64,000 bases of DNA from NCBI GenBank assembly GCA_029531795.1, contig JAPEIS010000014.1:1302001-1366000 (forward strand), in the 5' to 3' direction. The notes under the pieces are model-generated. The model had not been told where the DNA came from and searched no databases. It saw nothing but the letters and a program-made list of their open reading frames with translations. A program made the position numbers and the translations under genes. This stretch comes from Sclerotinia nivalis. Taxonomy: Eukaryota; Ascomycota; Leotiomycetes; Helotiales; Sclerotiniaceae. Positions 34,713-47,930 of this stretch are shown here, piece after piece; the stretch's first letter is position 1; each line of letters begins with the position of its first letter.

Positions 34713-37165
34713 ATGGCCAGGATGGCATCCACGACTGCGCTACCTCTCATGACGACAGCCCCTTCCTCTGATCCAGCACACCCAGTACAACCTTCCCTAG
34801 TTGAACAATTGAAGGAAAATGGCATCAATACCTCGAAATCAAAACAAATACAAAAGCCTTCAAATCACCCTAAATATTCACCTTCTTTGAAAATAGCGTT
34901 AGAAACGGTCGCTAGGAACCGACGAGATTCTTTGGATGTATCGGAGAGTGATAGTTTGGAAGACTATGATACTTTGAAACCAGATCCGATGTCCATTATT
35001 ACAGGAGGGAAGGGTGGAGGCCTCGATACAGATACCGAAACAGTGACAGAGATTACCATTCCACAGACAGTGTATGCAGAATTGAAGATTTCGTCGCAAC
35101 AGTCGCGGAAGGGCATGACAAGGCGCAAAAGCATTCCGGTGACTCTCAAAAAGCTCCAAAAGAGCGGCGGAGGGCATTATACTTTTGAGACAGATGATAA
35201 TGAACTGCGAAATCTTCTGAAAGGCACTGTCGCGCATTATTCTCAAGACAACACGCCAGGAGAACCAAAGCAACGAAGCAAGTTTAGTGACCGTGAGTTG
35301 TTGTTCCCAATCTTGAATATTTCGAAGCGAAAGTGTTTGAGATGGGTAATTGTGCAGGGAGAATATATTTGCTAATTGATTTGAACAGTGGTCTTCACTA
35401 AAAAGTTCACTGCTTTTGATCGACACAATAACATTATTGCTGAGTCACCTTTCCATGGTTTTTTCACATTAGCCTGGCTGGCGTTCGTCGTTTTCGTACT
35501 CCAACTTGCCTTCGCGAATTGGCGAACGCATGGAAATATACTTGGAACGAATGAAATTATGGAAATGATGTTCCACCGGGACGTCATAGTTCTTGGTCTG
35601 TCCGATGGTGTAATGTGCTTTTCTACGGGGTTTGGACTTATCCTACAAAAATTTATACATCGAGGATATATTAGCTGGAATAGAGAAGGTTGGATCATTC
35701 AAAGTGTAGGTCTACTCTTCGAGTAATCTATAAGGAAAGAATCACTTACTGAACGTGACTTCATCATAGGCATGGGAACTATTATACCTCGCTCTGGTGG
35801 TAAGCTGGACACTGTTTCGCGAATGGCCATGGACACACACCGTAAGTGACCAATTTCATGTTAAACTAATCCTGTTCTACAAGTGGTCCGAGGTCCTAAG
35901 ACTTCAGACCATCCCAGAAATGTTCATCTTCTCCTGTACTCTCTTTTCAGATTCGCTTACAGCATTTCTTTGGGCAGGTCTTTTTCGTTCTCCACGGACT
36001 CGTCATGATAATGAAACAACATTCTTACGCTTTTTACAATGGTTACCTATCTGAGGAATATCAGAGTCGTTTCAAACTTCAGCGTAAATTAAAACAGCTC
36101 GACAATATTTCGCCGGTCCAGACACCTTCTGCGACAACACCAGCCGCTGCCTCATTATCTACCTCATATCTAGACGCCAGGCCAACCTCCGATGACGTTC
36201 ATCAGAGAATCTCCCAGCGAAGACATTCTATCATGGAATCTACTATCGATCAAGTAGCAGCTGCAGTCGATTCCGGTGAGCCACTTGACCTTGATCAAAT
36301 ACAAACGTTTGCGCGAATTCTCAAATGGGAAATCGATTTTTTGGGCAAAGAACTAGAAGGAAAATGTACGGCTACCAAAAATCAATACCCAAGTAATCTC
36401 ACTTTAGCCAACCATTACGAGTACATCGTTCTCCCAACTTTGGTTTATGAGTTGGAATATCCTCGATCCGATAACATCGACTGGTATAACGTGGCCGAGA
36501 AAACCATTGCGACGGCTGGTCTCTTGATTGTCATGAATTTAATTTCGCAAACCTATATCTATCCTATCGTAGTTCAAACGATAAGGATGAAAGAATCCGA
36601 TATGACACCCTACGAACGCCTCTGTCATTTTCCGGGTATAGTTAGCGATTTAGCCTTCCCTTTCCTTGCTGAGTACATTCTAGTAAGTTGGAATACAATA
36701 AAATTCTTGCTACTCCCACTAATCTTCGGTCAGACATGGTATGTAATTTGGGAATGCATTCTCAATCTCCTTGCTGAATTGACCTGCTACGCCGATCGAG
36801 GTTTCTATGAGGCTTGGTGGAATTCTGTTTCTTGGGATCAATTCGCACGCGATTGGAATCGGCCAGTTCACAATTTTCTCCTGCGACACGTTTACCACTC
36901 CTCAATCTCTAGTTTGAAGGTCAACAAGAAGACCGCCACCCTCATTACTTTCTTCTTGAGCTCATGTGTACATGAGCTCGTTATGTGGTGTATTTTCAAG
37001 AAACTGCGTGGATATCTACTGGTTCTACAAATGTGCCAGATTCCGCTGACCATAATGAGTCAAACGAAGTGGATGAAAGGTAAAAAGATTTTGGGTAATG
37101 TGCTGTTCTGGATAGGCATATTCACGGGGCCGAGCCTTTTGTGTAGTCTCTATTTGATCATCTAG
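34713..37165 (+). CDS. ARE2: Sterol O-acyltransferase (Are1/Are2, MBOAT family)
   Basis: Model: 34713..35292, 35389..35705, 35770..35841, 35951..37165; 727 aa. It transfers acyl groups from acyl-CoA to ergosterol, making steryl esters in the ER for lipid droplets. The first roughly 220 residues are hydrophilic and variable. Multiple membrane segments follow. Family marks are FVLHGLVMIMKQHSYAFYNG, the FYEAWWNS version of the ACAT FYxDWWN motif, and SSCVHELVMW with the proposed catalytic histidine. Exon 3 is 72 nt. Intron 3 (109 nt) must use the acceptor at 35950 to put the protein in the frame of the KQHSYAFYNG motif; a nearer AAG at about 35882 would give the wrong frame. The C-terminus is hydrophobic, as usual. 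Are1 and Are2 cannot be told apart here. Confidence 0.93.
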
Positions 37166-38104
37166 ATACCCTGCTTCAGCTTTTGTAAGTTCTATACTAT
37201 TTGGAATATGGGTTATTAGCGGGCGTTTTAGGAACCTCTCGACTTTGATATCATGGCATTGAAGAAAGCTTTGCTACAGCAGTAAAAAGACGATTATAGT
37301 GTATATCTTATAGAGCTCGCATCCAGCATGTGTATGTATATTATGGGTTTAAAATTCAAGAAGAGTAAAGGAATTCATGGTCTTTGAGTGTTCCGATGTG
37401 CCTGATCAATATCAGATGGTAAGGTTAAGCTATGCTGATAGATGAAACGAACAAGGAGAGCATATCAACGAAGCTTATGGAAAGAGAGAGTGAAGTATAT
37501 CAACTCGAGTAAATTCTGTTAATAAAAGTCTTCGTTTGAGGTTAAGTGGAATAACCTTATGGTCTAAATCCTATATCAGTAATGCGAGACTTACCTAGTG
37601 TTTAAGTAATGGGGTGTAGTGGGGTTATAAAGCCTGAACCATATTGACGGGATAAGCCGAAAGCATCGTCATAATACGAAGTAAAAACCATGTTGCTATG
37701 CTATACATACCTACTATACCTACCTAACATTTCAAATACAGCTTCACCACGGGCGATAACATGCTTCATCAACAAGATAAGATTGACCCACGGGATATTG
37801 AAAGGACACTTCATACCGTACAAAAAATCGATACTAAGGTCCGAGCGATATCAATAATATAATGTACAAATACCCCATTTCTATTTAATATGTTCGGATC
37901 GGCAATTACCGCATAATACAGCATCAACCCTCTCAAACAATTTGGCATACATTGGCTTACTCTATGAACGTTCTCTTTCACCAAGTTAGAATAGTACCCA
38001 AGCACCTTCCTAAGAACTGTCGACTTCCATTATCATATTCTGCCCTCAACTGGATCAGATCCTTAGGCGTAATTGACGCCCTATGGCGAGCCAATGACAA
38101 GAAA
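37166..38104. other. Intergenic, 0.94 kb
   Basis: 3' UTR of the acyltransferase and promoter of the DDHD lipase gene. The lipase frame is open upstream of 38105 as far as 37952 or earlier, with another ATG at 37964, so the end of this interval may be coding. Confidence 0.4.
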
Positions 38105-41100
38105 ATGGAGTCTGCGCCTGGGAACAAGCCAAAACCACTAGAAAGATCATATCTATCTGCGGCAGTAGAATCGATCTCACCATGGGGAGGTTCGCGAGCA
38201 TCTACACCTAAAGCTACAACGCCTACCTTTTCTGGAGAAGGCTCAGGCTTAAAAAATCAACATGGTGGGGACCATAGTACGAATCATTGGCATGGATGGA
38301 GCACTAAAAACTACCCTCTCGATTGCCCTCCGCTGAATCCGAGATGGTTTCATGCTGTTGATGTACGTGTCTTTATCTAGAACATCGATTTTCATAAGCT
38401 TACCGCTATAGATCCCCAAGAGGAAACCGAAGCTCCTGAAGACCGAGCAGGAAGAAACCAAACCGGCAGCCCCTCCCAAGAAGTTTGTTACATTTTCAGA
38501 GCACGATTCTCGCGCAATAGAAGCTGCATATCAGAAACTTGTCGAGGACTATGGTAATGGTAGAGATCCACGGCAAAAGTCCCAGAGTGGCAATTGGGAA
38601 CAGACGTCTGGAAGTGCGGGTCAGAAGGCGAACACAAGTATTAATGAAGCTGGGAATAATGAGGAGGCTGATAGGGGTATCAAAGTTCCGGTGCAAGAAG
38701 ACTTTTTATTTGATGTCGATATCGAGAAGAGAGAACTCTCGCCGGTATATTGGCTTGGCGCGATATTTGATGTTCGCAGAGGTAGCTGGTTTTATCAAGA
38801 GGGTTCAGTCCTCAAACCTTGTGAGGAAAATTTGGCCACACAGCTGGAGGAAGGATATCTGAAAGTTAAGCCTTTTCGTTATCCTAAACCTCCGGAGAAA
38901 AGTACTGTTAGACCATTGTCTGTTAAACCAGGAGAAGAACCGAGATCATTGGCGCGTAGTGGTGCTTTCGGAGGGACGAACCGTAATGGCTCTCCCTCCG
39001 TGACTCCGAAAGGCTCAGCTGAGAACTTGAAAATACCACAGCATGCCTCTGATGATGGCAGTATGCCAAAGGACTCACCGCCACCCCATCAACCTCAGAC
39101 CCATCGTTTATTTGGAACACACATGAACTCTGTCGTTACTTATCAAGATGATCATGTGGCCTGGATCTCGACTGATAACATCATGTCGCGGGTTAGTAGC
39201 ACCGTTTATCAAAAGTTTGCGGGTGGAGGCTACTTGGGCGGTGTAAAGGTCGTTCGTGGATATTCGGAGCCAGGTAAAACGAAAGACACATCAACTACTG
39301 ATAAAGACAAGGGACCGAAAACACCTACTAGTGCCGCTGCTGTTGCTTCAAGCACCCCAGAGTATCTGCAACTTGACGAGCGTCAACAAAAGTTACTGAA
39401 ACGACGATCTGCACCTCCTAGCACAAGTCACTCCGAAGCTTTGTCAGAAGACAAGAGTAGTGAGCTTCGGGAAGCGGCTTACAATAAGCTAAACTCTATA
39501 GACGCGGATGCAGAAGCTGAAGCCGTGAGGAAACGTGATGAGAAAGAGATGCAGAATGATTATAATGATCGAGATGATGAGAATCAAGGGCGCAATATTG
39601 AACATCTTATTCTGGTAACACACGGTATCGGTCAACGCTTAGGTATGAGGTATGTATTCAAATTCTTATTTATATTTCATCTACTATTTGTCTATCGACT
39701 GGTCGTTCTCATCAACTCTATGCCGTGGCAGTATCAATCTTCAGAGGTATATTGCGCACACCGTTTCTAGTTCTTATAATGTCTTCAATAGTCAATACCA
39801 AATAATTGTTGGACTTTACTGGCATTCTTTGAAAGAAGGCTCGCTTTTGAAGATGAGTTAATGATGCGAAATCAATTGGGACAGTTCGCAAATCGATTTT
39901 GATTTCACAATGTTTTCAATTGTAGATACGTCTTTTGGTGCCTTTAAGAGTAATTGTCGATTAATCTGTTAATTTTCAATAGGACCGAAAGTGTTAATTT
40001 CGTCCATGACGTAAACGCTCTCCGCCAAACGCTCAAAACCGTGTACGGAAACTCCGCCGATTTGCAGGCTCTAAATGGGGAGATTGATAAGCTTCCCAAG
40101 AATTGCCGTGTTCAAGTTCTTCCTATCTGCTGGCGTCACTTGCTTGACTTTCCTCGCAAAGGTGTCAGGCAGAATCGTAAAGAGCATGATCTTGGTGATG
40201 CCTTCGGGGAAGAGGAAGAATATCCAAGCCTTGATGATATTACAGTGGAGGGTGTGCCATTTGTTCGCTCTCTCATCACCGATCTTGCTCTTGACATTTT
40301 ACTGTATCAGAGTGCTTACAGAGAACACATCAGCAATATCGTTCTTACCGAGGCAAATCGAATTTACAATCTTTTCCGAGAACGCAATCCAGAGTTTTCG
40401 GGGAAGGTTAGTTTAATTGGACACTCTTTAGGATCGGCGATTTTATTTGATATTCTTTGTCATCAGAGAGAAACTAAAGTCCGCAGTGCCAGTTCTTCGC
40501 AGTACAAAAGTCGTTCTGCTCCATCTACCAAGTCATACGGTAAGAGTCTCGAATTTGACTTCGATGTGGAGGATTTCTATTGCCTGGGAAGTCCTATAGG
40601 ATTGTTCCAGATGTTGAAAGGAAGAACTATTGCTGCCAGAAATCGTACGGAATCGCTGCCGGCCGAAAGTCCGATGGATATGGACTCGATGCAAGATCCT
40701 TTCCTGGCAACTGGTTCGGGTGCGGGCTTCTCGTCAGGAGAACATATATCTAGCACGACAGGATTGCCATACTCGATTTCCAGCCCTAAATGCGCTCAAT
40801 TGTACAATATCTTCCATCCAACAGATCCGATTAGTTATAGACTTGAGCCTTTGATTGCTCCTGCAATGTCATCCATGAAACCTCAGCTACTACCGTATAC
40901 GAAGAAAGGTATCTTCGGTGCAAATATGAACCAAGGAATTACAGGTATCGGCGCAAAAGTAGGACAAAGCGTTAGTGGATTATGGTCTAGTCTGAGCTCC
41001 GGCATTGCAAGTAGTCTCCTCAACCGCAGTCTCGGACTCACAGGTGAAGATGTCGAAAGAATGCAAGCATCGAATTCATCAAGCATCAAAGGACAATCCG

Positions 41101-41417
41101 CAGGGGCAGGAACCAATATAACAACAGGAGTCATCCCCGACCATCCTACACTGCAGAGAGAACATACAACCGAGAAGATGAGGCAACTTGCGGAGGATAC
41201 GGCTGCAGCCGACAGAGATGGCATGGGTACAGCACCTACTTTGATCGATGATGAGATTGAGACATTGTATGCGGGTTTCCAGAAGAGGAGAAGGACTGAT
41301 ATGCCGGATTCTGATTGGGCTGAGGTAGAGGAGAGAGCGAAGAAATTGAGGAGGGAGGAAATGAAGGTTAGGGCATTGAATCAAAATGGAAGGGTAGATT
41401 TCAGTATTCAGGAGTAG
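38105..41417 (+). CDS. DDHD-domain phospholipase (PA-PLA1 / Ddl1-like)
   Basis: Model: 38105..38362, 38412..39649, 39983..41417; 976 aa. The family hydrolyses phosphatidic acid and other phospholipids; yeast Ddl1 is the likely orthologue. Motifs are NPRWFHAVD and PVYWLGAIFDVRRGSWFYQE (WWE-like N-terminal part), ILVTHGIGQ, the lipase elbow SLIGHSLGSAILFD with the nucleophilic serine, and the DDHD region YCLGSPIGLFQMLKG plus LYNIFHPTDPISYRLEPL. Intron 1 is 49 nt; intron 2 (333 nt) is long and falls just after GIGQRLGMR. The start is uncertain: ATG 38105 gives the more usual N-terminus, while ATG 37964 adds 47 residues. The C-terminus is charged and has a bipartite basic stretch (KRRR). It is probably cytosolic or mitochondrion-associated. 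Confidence 0.9.
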
Positions 41418-42857
41418 GTTTTAAGATTCCCCCTGGTCCGCACGGCTTTTTCTTAGAGAAGTCAATGCTAATCAGTCGCAGAAGCGTACTTGATTTCAAC
41501 CCGATCAACACGATCGCTAGCCATCTTTCATACTGGTATGTAATAAACTTTTACGCACCCCTTCTATAGTTGGAGAAAGCTTTGAGGAAGGAAAACTATC
41601 ACATTCTAACAAGACATAGGGCCGACGAAGACGTATCACATTTCCTCATCGGACAACTCCTCTCGCGCCATCGAACAGTCGCTCGCTTAAACAATACAAG
41701 CAATAGTAGCAGCAAAGCAAAATATAACAAAAAAACAACATATTGAATGATAAGAGTGAAAGCGAAATAAATACATCGTATCGCATCGCATCGCATCTCA
41801 TCTCATATCATCTATAGATATCTACTCATATTCGACCCCTAGACAAAAGAAAAGGGGGGGAAACGTGTATGTGAGCCGGAAATAGGATAGCATATCACCA
41901 TCTAATCTAAAACTAGCGCAAGAGATGGTGACATGTATCAGGAATTTATACAACATACCATATGATATGATGTATAACATATTATATGATATTATCGTGG
42001 GAAAATATAACGTTTATTTTTTGAGATATGAAGGCCGTGCACACGCACGCACGGAATAGAACAGGTCTTGACTGGACAGGACAGGATGAGATAAGACGGG
42101 ATTGTATACCATTATTCCACTACTCGAGTAGGTGATGTACGTTTAACATATATAGTAGGTTGATAGATAATATAAATAAATGGCACATGATCGTGAAATA
42201 TAGCATATACTAGCATATAGGATGATGGATGATGGTTATGTTTGGAATGATGTGATGTGATGTGATGTAATGATATATTATCTATACTATGGATATTCTT
42301 TTCACTTTCTGATCGGTTGAATGATAGGAGGTTTGTTGGAAGTTTGGTGATCCGTATGTGTATGTATGCACACATGTATGACTGGGTGTGATGGGCAATT
42401 CTCGCAACCTGTTGGGGGGCATTTGAACTTTTTAGGTCTTGCCTAGTGCCCTAGGGTGCCGATTTTGCTATAGTTAGTCCAAATCGTAGATATGAGAGAG
42501 CATATCTCAAAATATGTTCAGTTGTAAGGACAAAATCACAATATCGTTGCGCTTGTTTCACACATTGATGAGATGATATGTTTTTGGTGTGAATTATGTG
42601 CTCAATTTGGAATTTTTAATACTAATAACTACCCATGAAAAACTATGACCACAATCATATGCTGCTGCTGACCTAAAAGGGGAGGTGAAATTCTGTTGTT
42701 GTGGCCGGTCCAAATCCTGGCTCAAGTCGGAAGTTCTCGGGGAATCGATCTAGAAACACAATGGTAAATTCAGGCAAAGAAGGAAATATCAGCAGCCAAA
42801 AGACACAATAAACTTTTTCCCTGCCGCATACAAGGCCTCAAGCGGGGAAGGACCTGT
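41418..42857. other. Convergent intergenic region, 1.4 kb
   Basis: Lies between the lipase and the SR factor 3' ends. It is repeat-rich: CATCG/CATCT pentamers at about 41775-41812, TATGATATGAT words at 41950-41995, and GATG/GTGATG repeats at 42195-42275. No gene is supported. Confidence 0.55.
41775..41812 (+). repeat. CATCG/CATCT pentamer repeat
   Basis: About seven imperfect copies of a five-base TCGCA/TCTCA unit in a row, followed by TATCATCTATAGATATC. Confidence 0.7.
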
Positions 42858-44131
42858 TTACTCGGCGGTGTCCAGTTCATCATGCGCTGGTGGAGGAGAA
42901 TCCATGGTAACTGATGGTTATCAGACGAATTAGAACGGGCGTAGTGGTAGTTTAAGTGTGAATTCACCTTTCCTGTCATCTCCATTGGCTCCGGGTTCAC
43001 GGACATCATCACGTTCTTCCTTGATCTCACGGTCCCTATACATGAGGTGTAAGCTTCTACCCGATTTCAACTTTTGTAAATTTGCTCACCGATCATCTGG
43101 GCTACGTGAGCGATCGGCTCGGTCACGGTCTCGTCTGTCGTAGTCCCGGTCCCGGCGGTCTCGGTCATCCTTACGGGGAGTGTAGTCGCCACGGCCACGT
43201 CGGGGAGAGTTTGAACGACGACGAGGAGAACGGCGGCTAGCTCCACCACGTTCTCTCCCGCTATCTCTACCTCCATCACGACGGGCTGGACGGTCCTCAC
43301 CAGTATCGAATCGCCAAGAAGCCGAGGGAGGTGTGCGGGCCCACTAATTATGCTTTAGAATTCGAGGTGTGTAGGTGATGTCATGAAGACTTACTTCAAT
43401 CTTCAACAAATCATCCCGACCAATTCGCTTGTTGTGCATTTCATGGTAGGCATCATCGGCATCGCGACGGGACTCATACTCAACGAAGGCAAACCTACTT
43501 TACGTGTCAACTATATTAGAGTAGTTGCCAACGGGATTTAGGCTTAACTTACAGACGAGATGCGGCGGTTCGAGGAGCTGGGATATCACAGCGGACCAAA
43601 CGGCCGTAGCTACGAGGATAGGGTTAGACTCAATGTACTATCGAATAGGGAGATATTGGACAGATATATGGATGAAAGTAAGAGATATATAAGATATGTT
43701 TAGTAAATAATAATCGATCCGCCGCAATTCGAACTTTTCTCGCGAGACAAATGTGGGAATATAAATTGTTCGTATCGTTGTGCGACCGCTCGATCGAACG
43801 TGGAGGATTTGGGAAGAGGGGATAGTATATGCGACGAAAATGACAGCGAAGTCTCGACGGATTAAGGGACGAGGATGGACGAGGATGGGAAAATGGATCA
43901 TCGCAATCAAGGATGATCATCGAGATATCGATTTTTGGCTGACATACCGTTCGAATTCGTAGGCAAGATCGCGAGCACGGATTCCAGCTCCGAAGCCCTA
44001 TAAAAAAAGGATGTCAGTACGTTGTTGAAGCTCTAATACAAGTATCTAAAAGTGGCTTTTGATGTTGAGCGTAGAAGTTGTGGAGGTGGAGCGCATACGG
44101 TGACATAGAGTGTTGTACCACCACGAGACAT
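42858..44131 (-). CDS. SR-family splicing factor (RRM plus RS tail)
   Basis: Seven exons on the complement: 44099..44131, 43948..43997, 43553..43609, 43395..43494, 43090..43343, 42968..43035, 42858..42910; 204 aa. One RRM starts at TTLYVTGFGAG (RNP2, residues 6-16) and contains LFAFVEYESRRDADDAYHEM (RNP1). The tail is rich in R, S, D and RD/RS dipeptides (SRRSPRRRSNSPRRGRGDY), as in SR proteins that are phosphorylated by SRPK/Clk kinases. It should bind exonic enhancers and help spliceosome assembly in the nucleus. Introns are mostly 51-58 nt, but intron 2 is 338 nt and would put a stop ten codons in if kept, which suggests regulated splicing. The last two exons end in MDSPPPAHDELDTAE. All phases close. 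Confidence 0.92.
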
Positions 44132-45135
44132 TTTGTTAATGAGAAAGATGATGAGAAAGATCAATCAAATATGACCTCTTTGCTACTCAAGAGTTGACAA
44201 GAGTTGACCGATATTTATTATGAGATCTGGTGCACGACAATGAGGTAAATGTTATCAATTTTGATGTGTAAGTGTTGATGGATAGATTTGGTTGTGGAAA
44301 TAGAAAGAATAGAACTGGGCAAGACAAGAGATCAACCTGGGAAAGGCAACTTTATTAGGTTAGGTAAAGTTCTTTAAATCAGACGTGTACGGCTAAAACT
44401 GGTTGTTGCCTTATATGGAATTCGGAGCCTCAAACTAAAAACACCATAACGAATATCACGTGATAATATATACTACTACTCTACGTATCTCCGAGATTGC
44501 CAGTTCAGACGGGAAATCAGATTCCCCTATATTTTAATTTTAGTTGTATATATAGAAAGGACGTTCTATTTTGGGCTATATCGGGGAGTTTTTATTATGA
44601 ACAGGATATTATGAGCACGATATATTGAAATTCAGAGTCTCAGGCAATGTATAGGAAATGCTAAAGTAGCAGTTGAAATATTATATAGTGTTTCTTTCAT
44701 AACTATCTGCTGGGTGTCTATAACTAGTTGAATAAATGTATCAATACCTATATATTCGAAATTTTCAATATAGCTATTGTAAAAGTAATCACCTCAATCC
44801 AATGAGGTAGAGATATCTAAAACCTCATGAAACTATCAGCCACAACTTTTATGTTCATACACCTTCGAATTTGCCGATTGTTATCGTAAAGTCGCCCCAA
44901 TTTCCTAGCACATCTATTCTACTATTATCGTCGATTGATAGGACTTGGTCTGAAGAATCTTGTCTGTGTCTTTTTACAAAATAACGCCCGCTCCCATATG
45001 CCTGCCCAGATGCCTAACCAAATGCAATCCACTGACCCTGGTCTGCGCCGTCTTCATATACAAAGCCTTGACCTTTAATACGCCCATCCAAAACCCACCC
45101 TAATTTTGAGAATCACCAGGCGGCTTTTCCCAAGC
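44132..45135. other. Intergenic, 1.0 kb
   Basis: Promoter and 5' UTR of the SR factor, and 3' UTR of the mitochondrial carrier. It is AT-rich, with TATATA words. No gene is seen. Confidence 0.5.
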
Positions 45136-46414
45136 TCACAAATCGGCTTCGTCGGCTCTCAATGTCAGTAAGAAATCCCTGGTCATCTCGAAACTGAGCC
45201 AACTACTCGCCATACTCGGGGTAACCTTGAGCAAGTTGGGTACAATCCCTTTGTACATGCCGACGAAACCTTCTTGTGCAATAATACTTCGGACAGCATG
45301 GAAAATTGATTTGTACTGGTATCCCATACCAGACATCGTGTTGATCTGGAAACGACGTCGAAGAACATCACTAAACAGTGTTAATTTTAAATTCAACAGA
45401 CATTAATGAAGCCACTCACAATGGATATGTGCACGTTTGTGCTACTGCGCCGGATATAGCTCCAGCTGCTAACTTACGTCCTGCATTGGGATTCTTGTCT
45501 CCTTCCGGAGTGAAATGCTTTCTTACAAGCTCATAAGTCATGAAGTTGAGACCAACCTTATCGCTTAGTTAGCATTGCAATTTCAATAACCAAACAACCA
45601 AAAGGTTCACACTTACGTACGGCGCAACGCCGGTGACAGTGGGTACAATCCCTCTATATAATGCAAGAACGCCCCCTTCTGTCTTATACATTGTCTTCAA
45701 TGTAGCAAACATGCCTGGTAGCTTAGTACTATGTTGACCCAAAGCCGCGAAAGATGCAGACTGAATAGATAATCTGGTGCGAACAATGTCTAGAGGATAC
45801 GTAAAGAACACGGAGGTAATTCCAGCAGCTCCGCCGCAAATGAGGCGTCTAAAAGAATTTAAGTCTGCGCCTGGAGAGGTTTCAAAGAACTAGGAAAGCG
45901 CAGGCAATCAGTAATTTGCTTTTCATACAAGTGTTTCTACTGTTTTCAAGATACTCGAAAAGTCCGACTGCTAGAGAAACAGTAAAAAGTCGAGGTACCT
46001 TTGGGCTCTTACCTTTTTGTAGAAATTATAACTTCCAAATTGAACAGCGGAATAGGGGACGATTCGAATGCAATTGGTGCCATTACCCCTCATGAGTCCG
46101 CGCCAACCTTCCTCTTTCCACATCTTCATAAGCCCCTTTCCTACGGACATCTTGTATTCTTCCCGTCCTACACTTTGTATTTGAAAGAGAATCTTGAGTC
46201 GTTCAAGGGGCGACACAACTGTTCTAGATACAGCACCTGCCACTCCACCGGCGCAGAATGCCGCTACCACAGGCTGTGCGATAAGCTCTCTGATTTGCAG
46301 AACTTTGGGGCCATATTTGGGCGGGAGAATGTCATTCCCAGACTATATCTCAAAACTTTAGCATTTATACTATGTATTGGGCAAGATTAAGAGAATAGAA
46401 CATACGGCAGACAT
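45136..46414 (-). CDS. Mitochondrial carrier family protein (SLC25, YPR011C-like)
   Basis: Five exons on the complement: 46406..46414, 46013..46342, 45617..45889, 45420..45556, 45136..45370; 327 aa. Three repeats carry the carrier signature Px[DE]xx[KR]: SPLERLK, YPLDIVR and YPFDVLR; the third is split by intron 4. Six membrane helices are expected in the mitochondrial inner membrane. Length and motifs (GNGTNCIRIVPYSAVQFGSY and SSWLSFEMTRDFLL) fit the group of yeast YPR011C, a reported adenosine 5'-phosphosulfate/PAPS transporter, and the related CoA carriers; I cannot decide the substrate. Exon 1 is only nine nt (ATGTCTGCC). Introns are 63, 123, 60 and 49 nt. If the real start is farther upstream the N-terminus would be longer. 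Confidence 0.9.
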
Positions 46415-47930
46415 CTCTATGAAGAGTAGCTAAGCTATGCACCCAAAAGGCTTGAAGCTTAACGCACACCTTAAACCCACCCGCGCATGCGAATCCGAAG
46501 AAGAATGTTTCGAAATTGAAGGGCAGTTTCAATATTAGTAAGATATGCGTAAACTTAGACTTTTAAGAAAGAAACAAGAAATTGACGGTCAGTTGCTGAA
46601 TATTTCGTACAGGTACAATTAGGTAGAGATGTGGAGGTTGTGAGGCTGGTTGGGTTGGCTTCTTTAGACGGAGCTTGAGTGGAAGAGATCAGGGAACAGT
46701 GCCACCAAATGGGATTTTCAATTTTAGTCAGGGAGTAATGATGCGAAAATAGAGGAGAATCAAGAACAGAAGGATAGTGAACAAAGTTAGTCAAAATACC
46801 TAGTGAATTTGAATTAGAAAGACAAGAAAATTAAAGAAGTCTAGAATAATTTCATAGGTCTATGTTGTATTATTGTATTGGAAATTTAACAGGATTCCAG
46901 GGTGGATTGATATTAGACTTTCGAGCTCGGCCAGTAAAACTAACAATAAAGTCAAGCGGAAAAAACCTTACTCTGCAAATCATTCATAAAGGGTTATGAC
47001 GGAAAGTTCCATATTAGTCATCGGTGAGAAATTGATCTGAATTTTTTCATTGACGCATTGGAATTCATATCGAATTTTGTTTATTCTTTCATACTAATAA
47101 CTTTGGATATCTTCATGAGTTTACAATTTTTTACCAATACCAACGTTTAGAGATCTTCCGTGCTTTTAATGCATGGAGATAGAATTACCCCATAATTGCG
47201 GAAGCGATGTCAACTTGCCTAGACCTTCCGTAGTTTCCCGTTAACAACGATATTATCGACTTACCTGGGTATGGATTTGCCGTTTGTTGGTAATTAGTAA
47301 GTTCATGAGTAATGAATAGGCTCAAGGAGTGGTTGTCTATAGAATATACTATTAACCTCAAAGTGAGTATGAACAGAGGAGCTACATTACTATGAGTTCG
47401 AATTTCATTGTGAAACTTCATTGAATTCTCATTGTGAATATGCCATGAAATATAAATTTGAGCTGCTTAGTATGGAGTTTTGATAGCAGATATACCAATA
47501 GGCAAGTCGGAAGGTACATCTATTGCTTAAATAGGTAGTCATATATTTCATGTACCACATGTACCTACCAAGTATGGGAAGTATGAGAAATGAATTCATT
47601 ATTGTTTTTGGAGGCTTTAATCTTTTTCCAACTTCATTTCACTCGACTCCTTTCGCCACTTTAACGAGGGCCGAGTAAAAGTATGCACCCGATACTTCGG
47701 TTCCATTTGCTCCAGCTTTCCGGGCGGTCAGCCTTGACAGAAAGTTCAAGATAGTTCAAGAAAATTAATGCCTTAAACTTACAAGGCATCAAAGATCTCC
47801 ACCGAAAATTTTAAGCGAATTCACGCACTGGGTCCATATTCTCAAATCTCTTCGAAATTGTTTTGTCCTCGCTGGAATCTATCAACGACTTCTCGACACC
47901 CTCGACGACAAAACCCCCAAATCGCCAACC
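46415..47930. other. Divergent intergenic region, 1.5 kb
   Basis: Between the carrier gene (-) and the eL18 gene (+). The last 100 bases before 47931 are CT-rich with CTTCTCGACACCCTCGACGA, typical of a translational-machinery 5' UTR. No gene is supported; short frames lack domains. Confidence 0.45.

Noticed and set aside
43630..43920. 96-codon frame inside SR-factor intron 2
   Set aside because: It is not in frame with exon 2 and has no domain; it is treated as intron.
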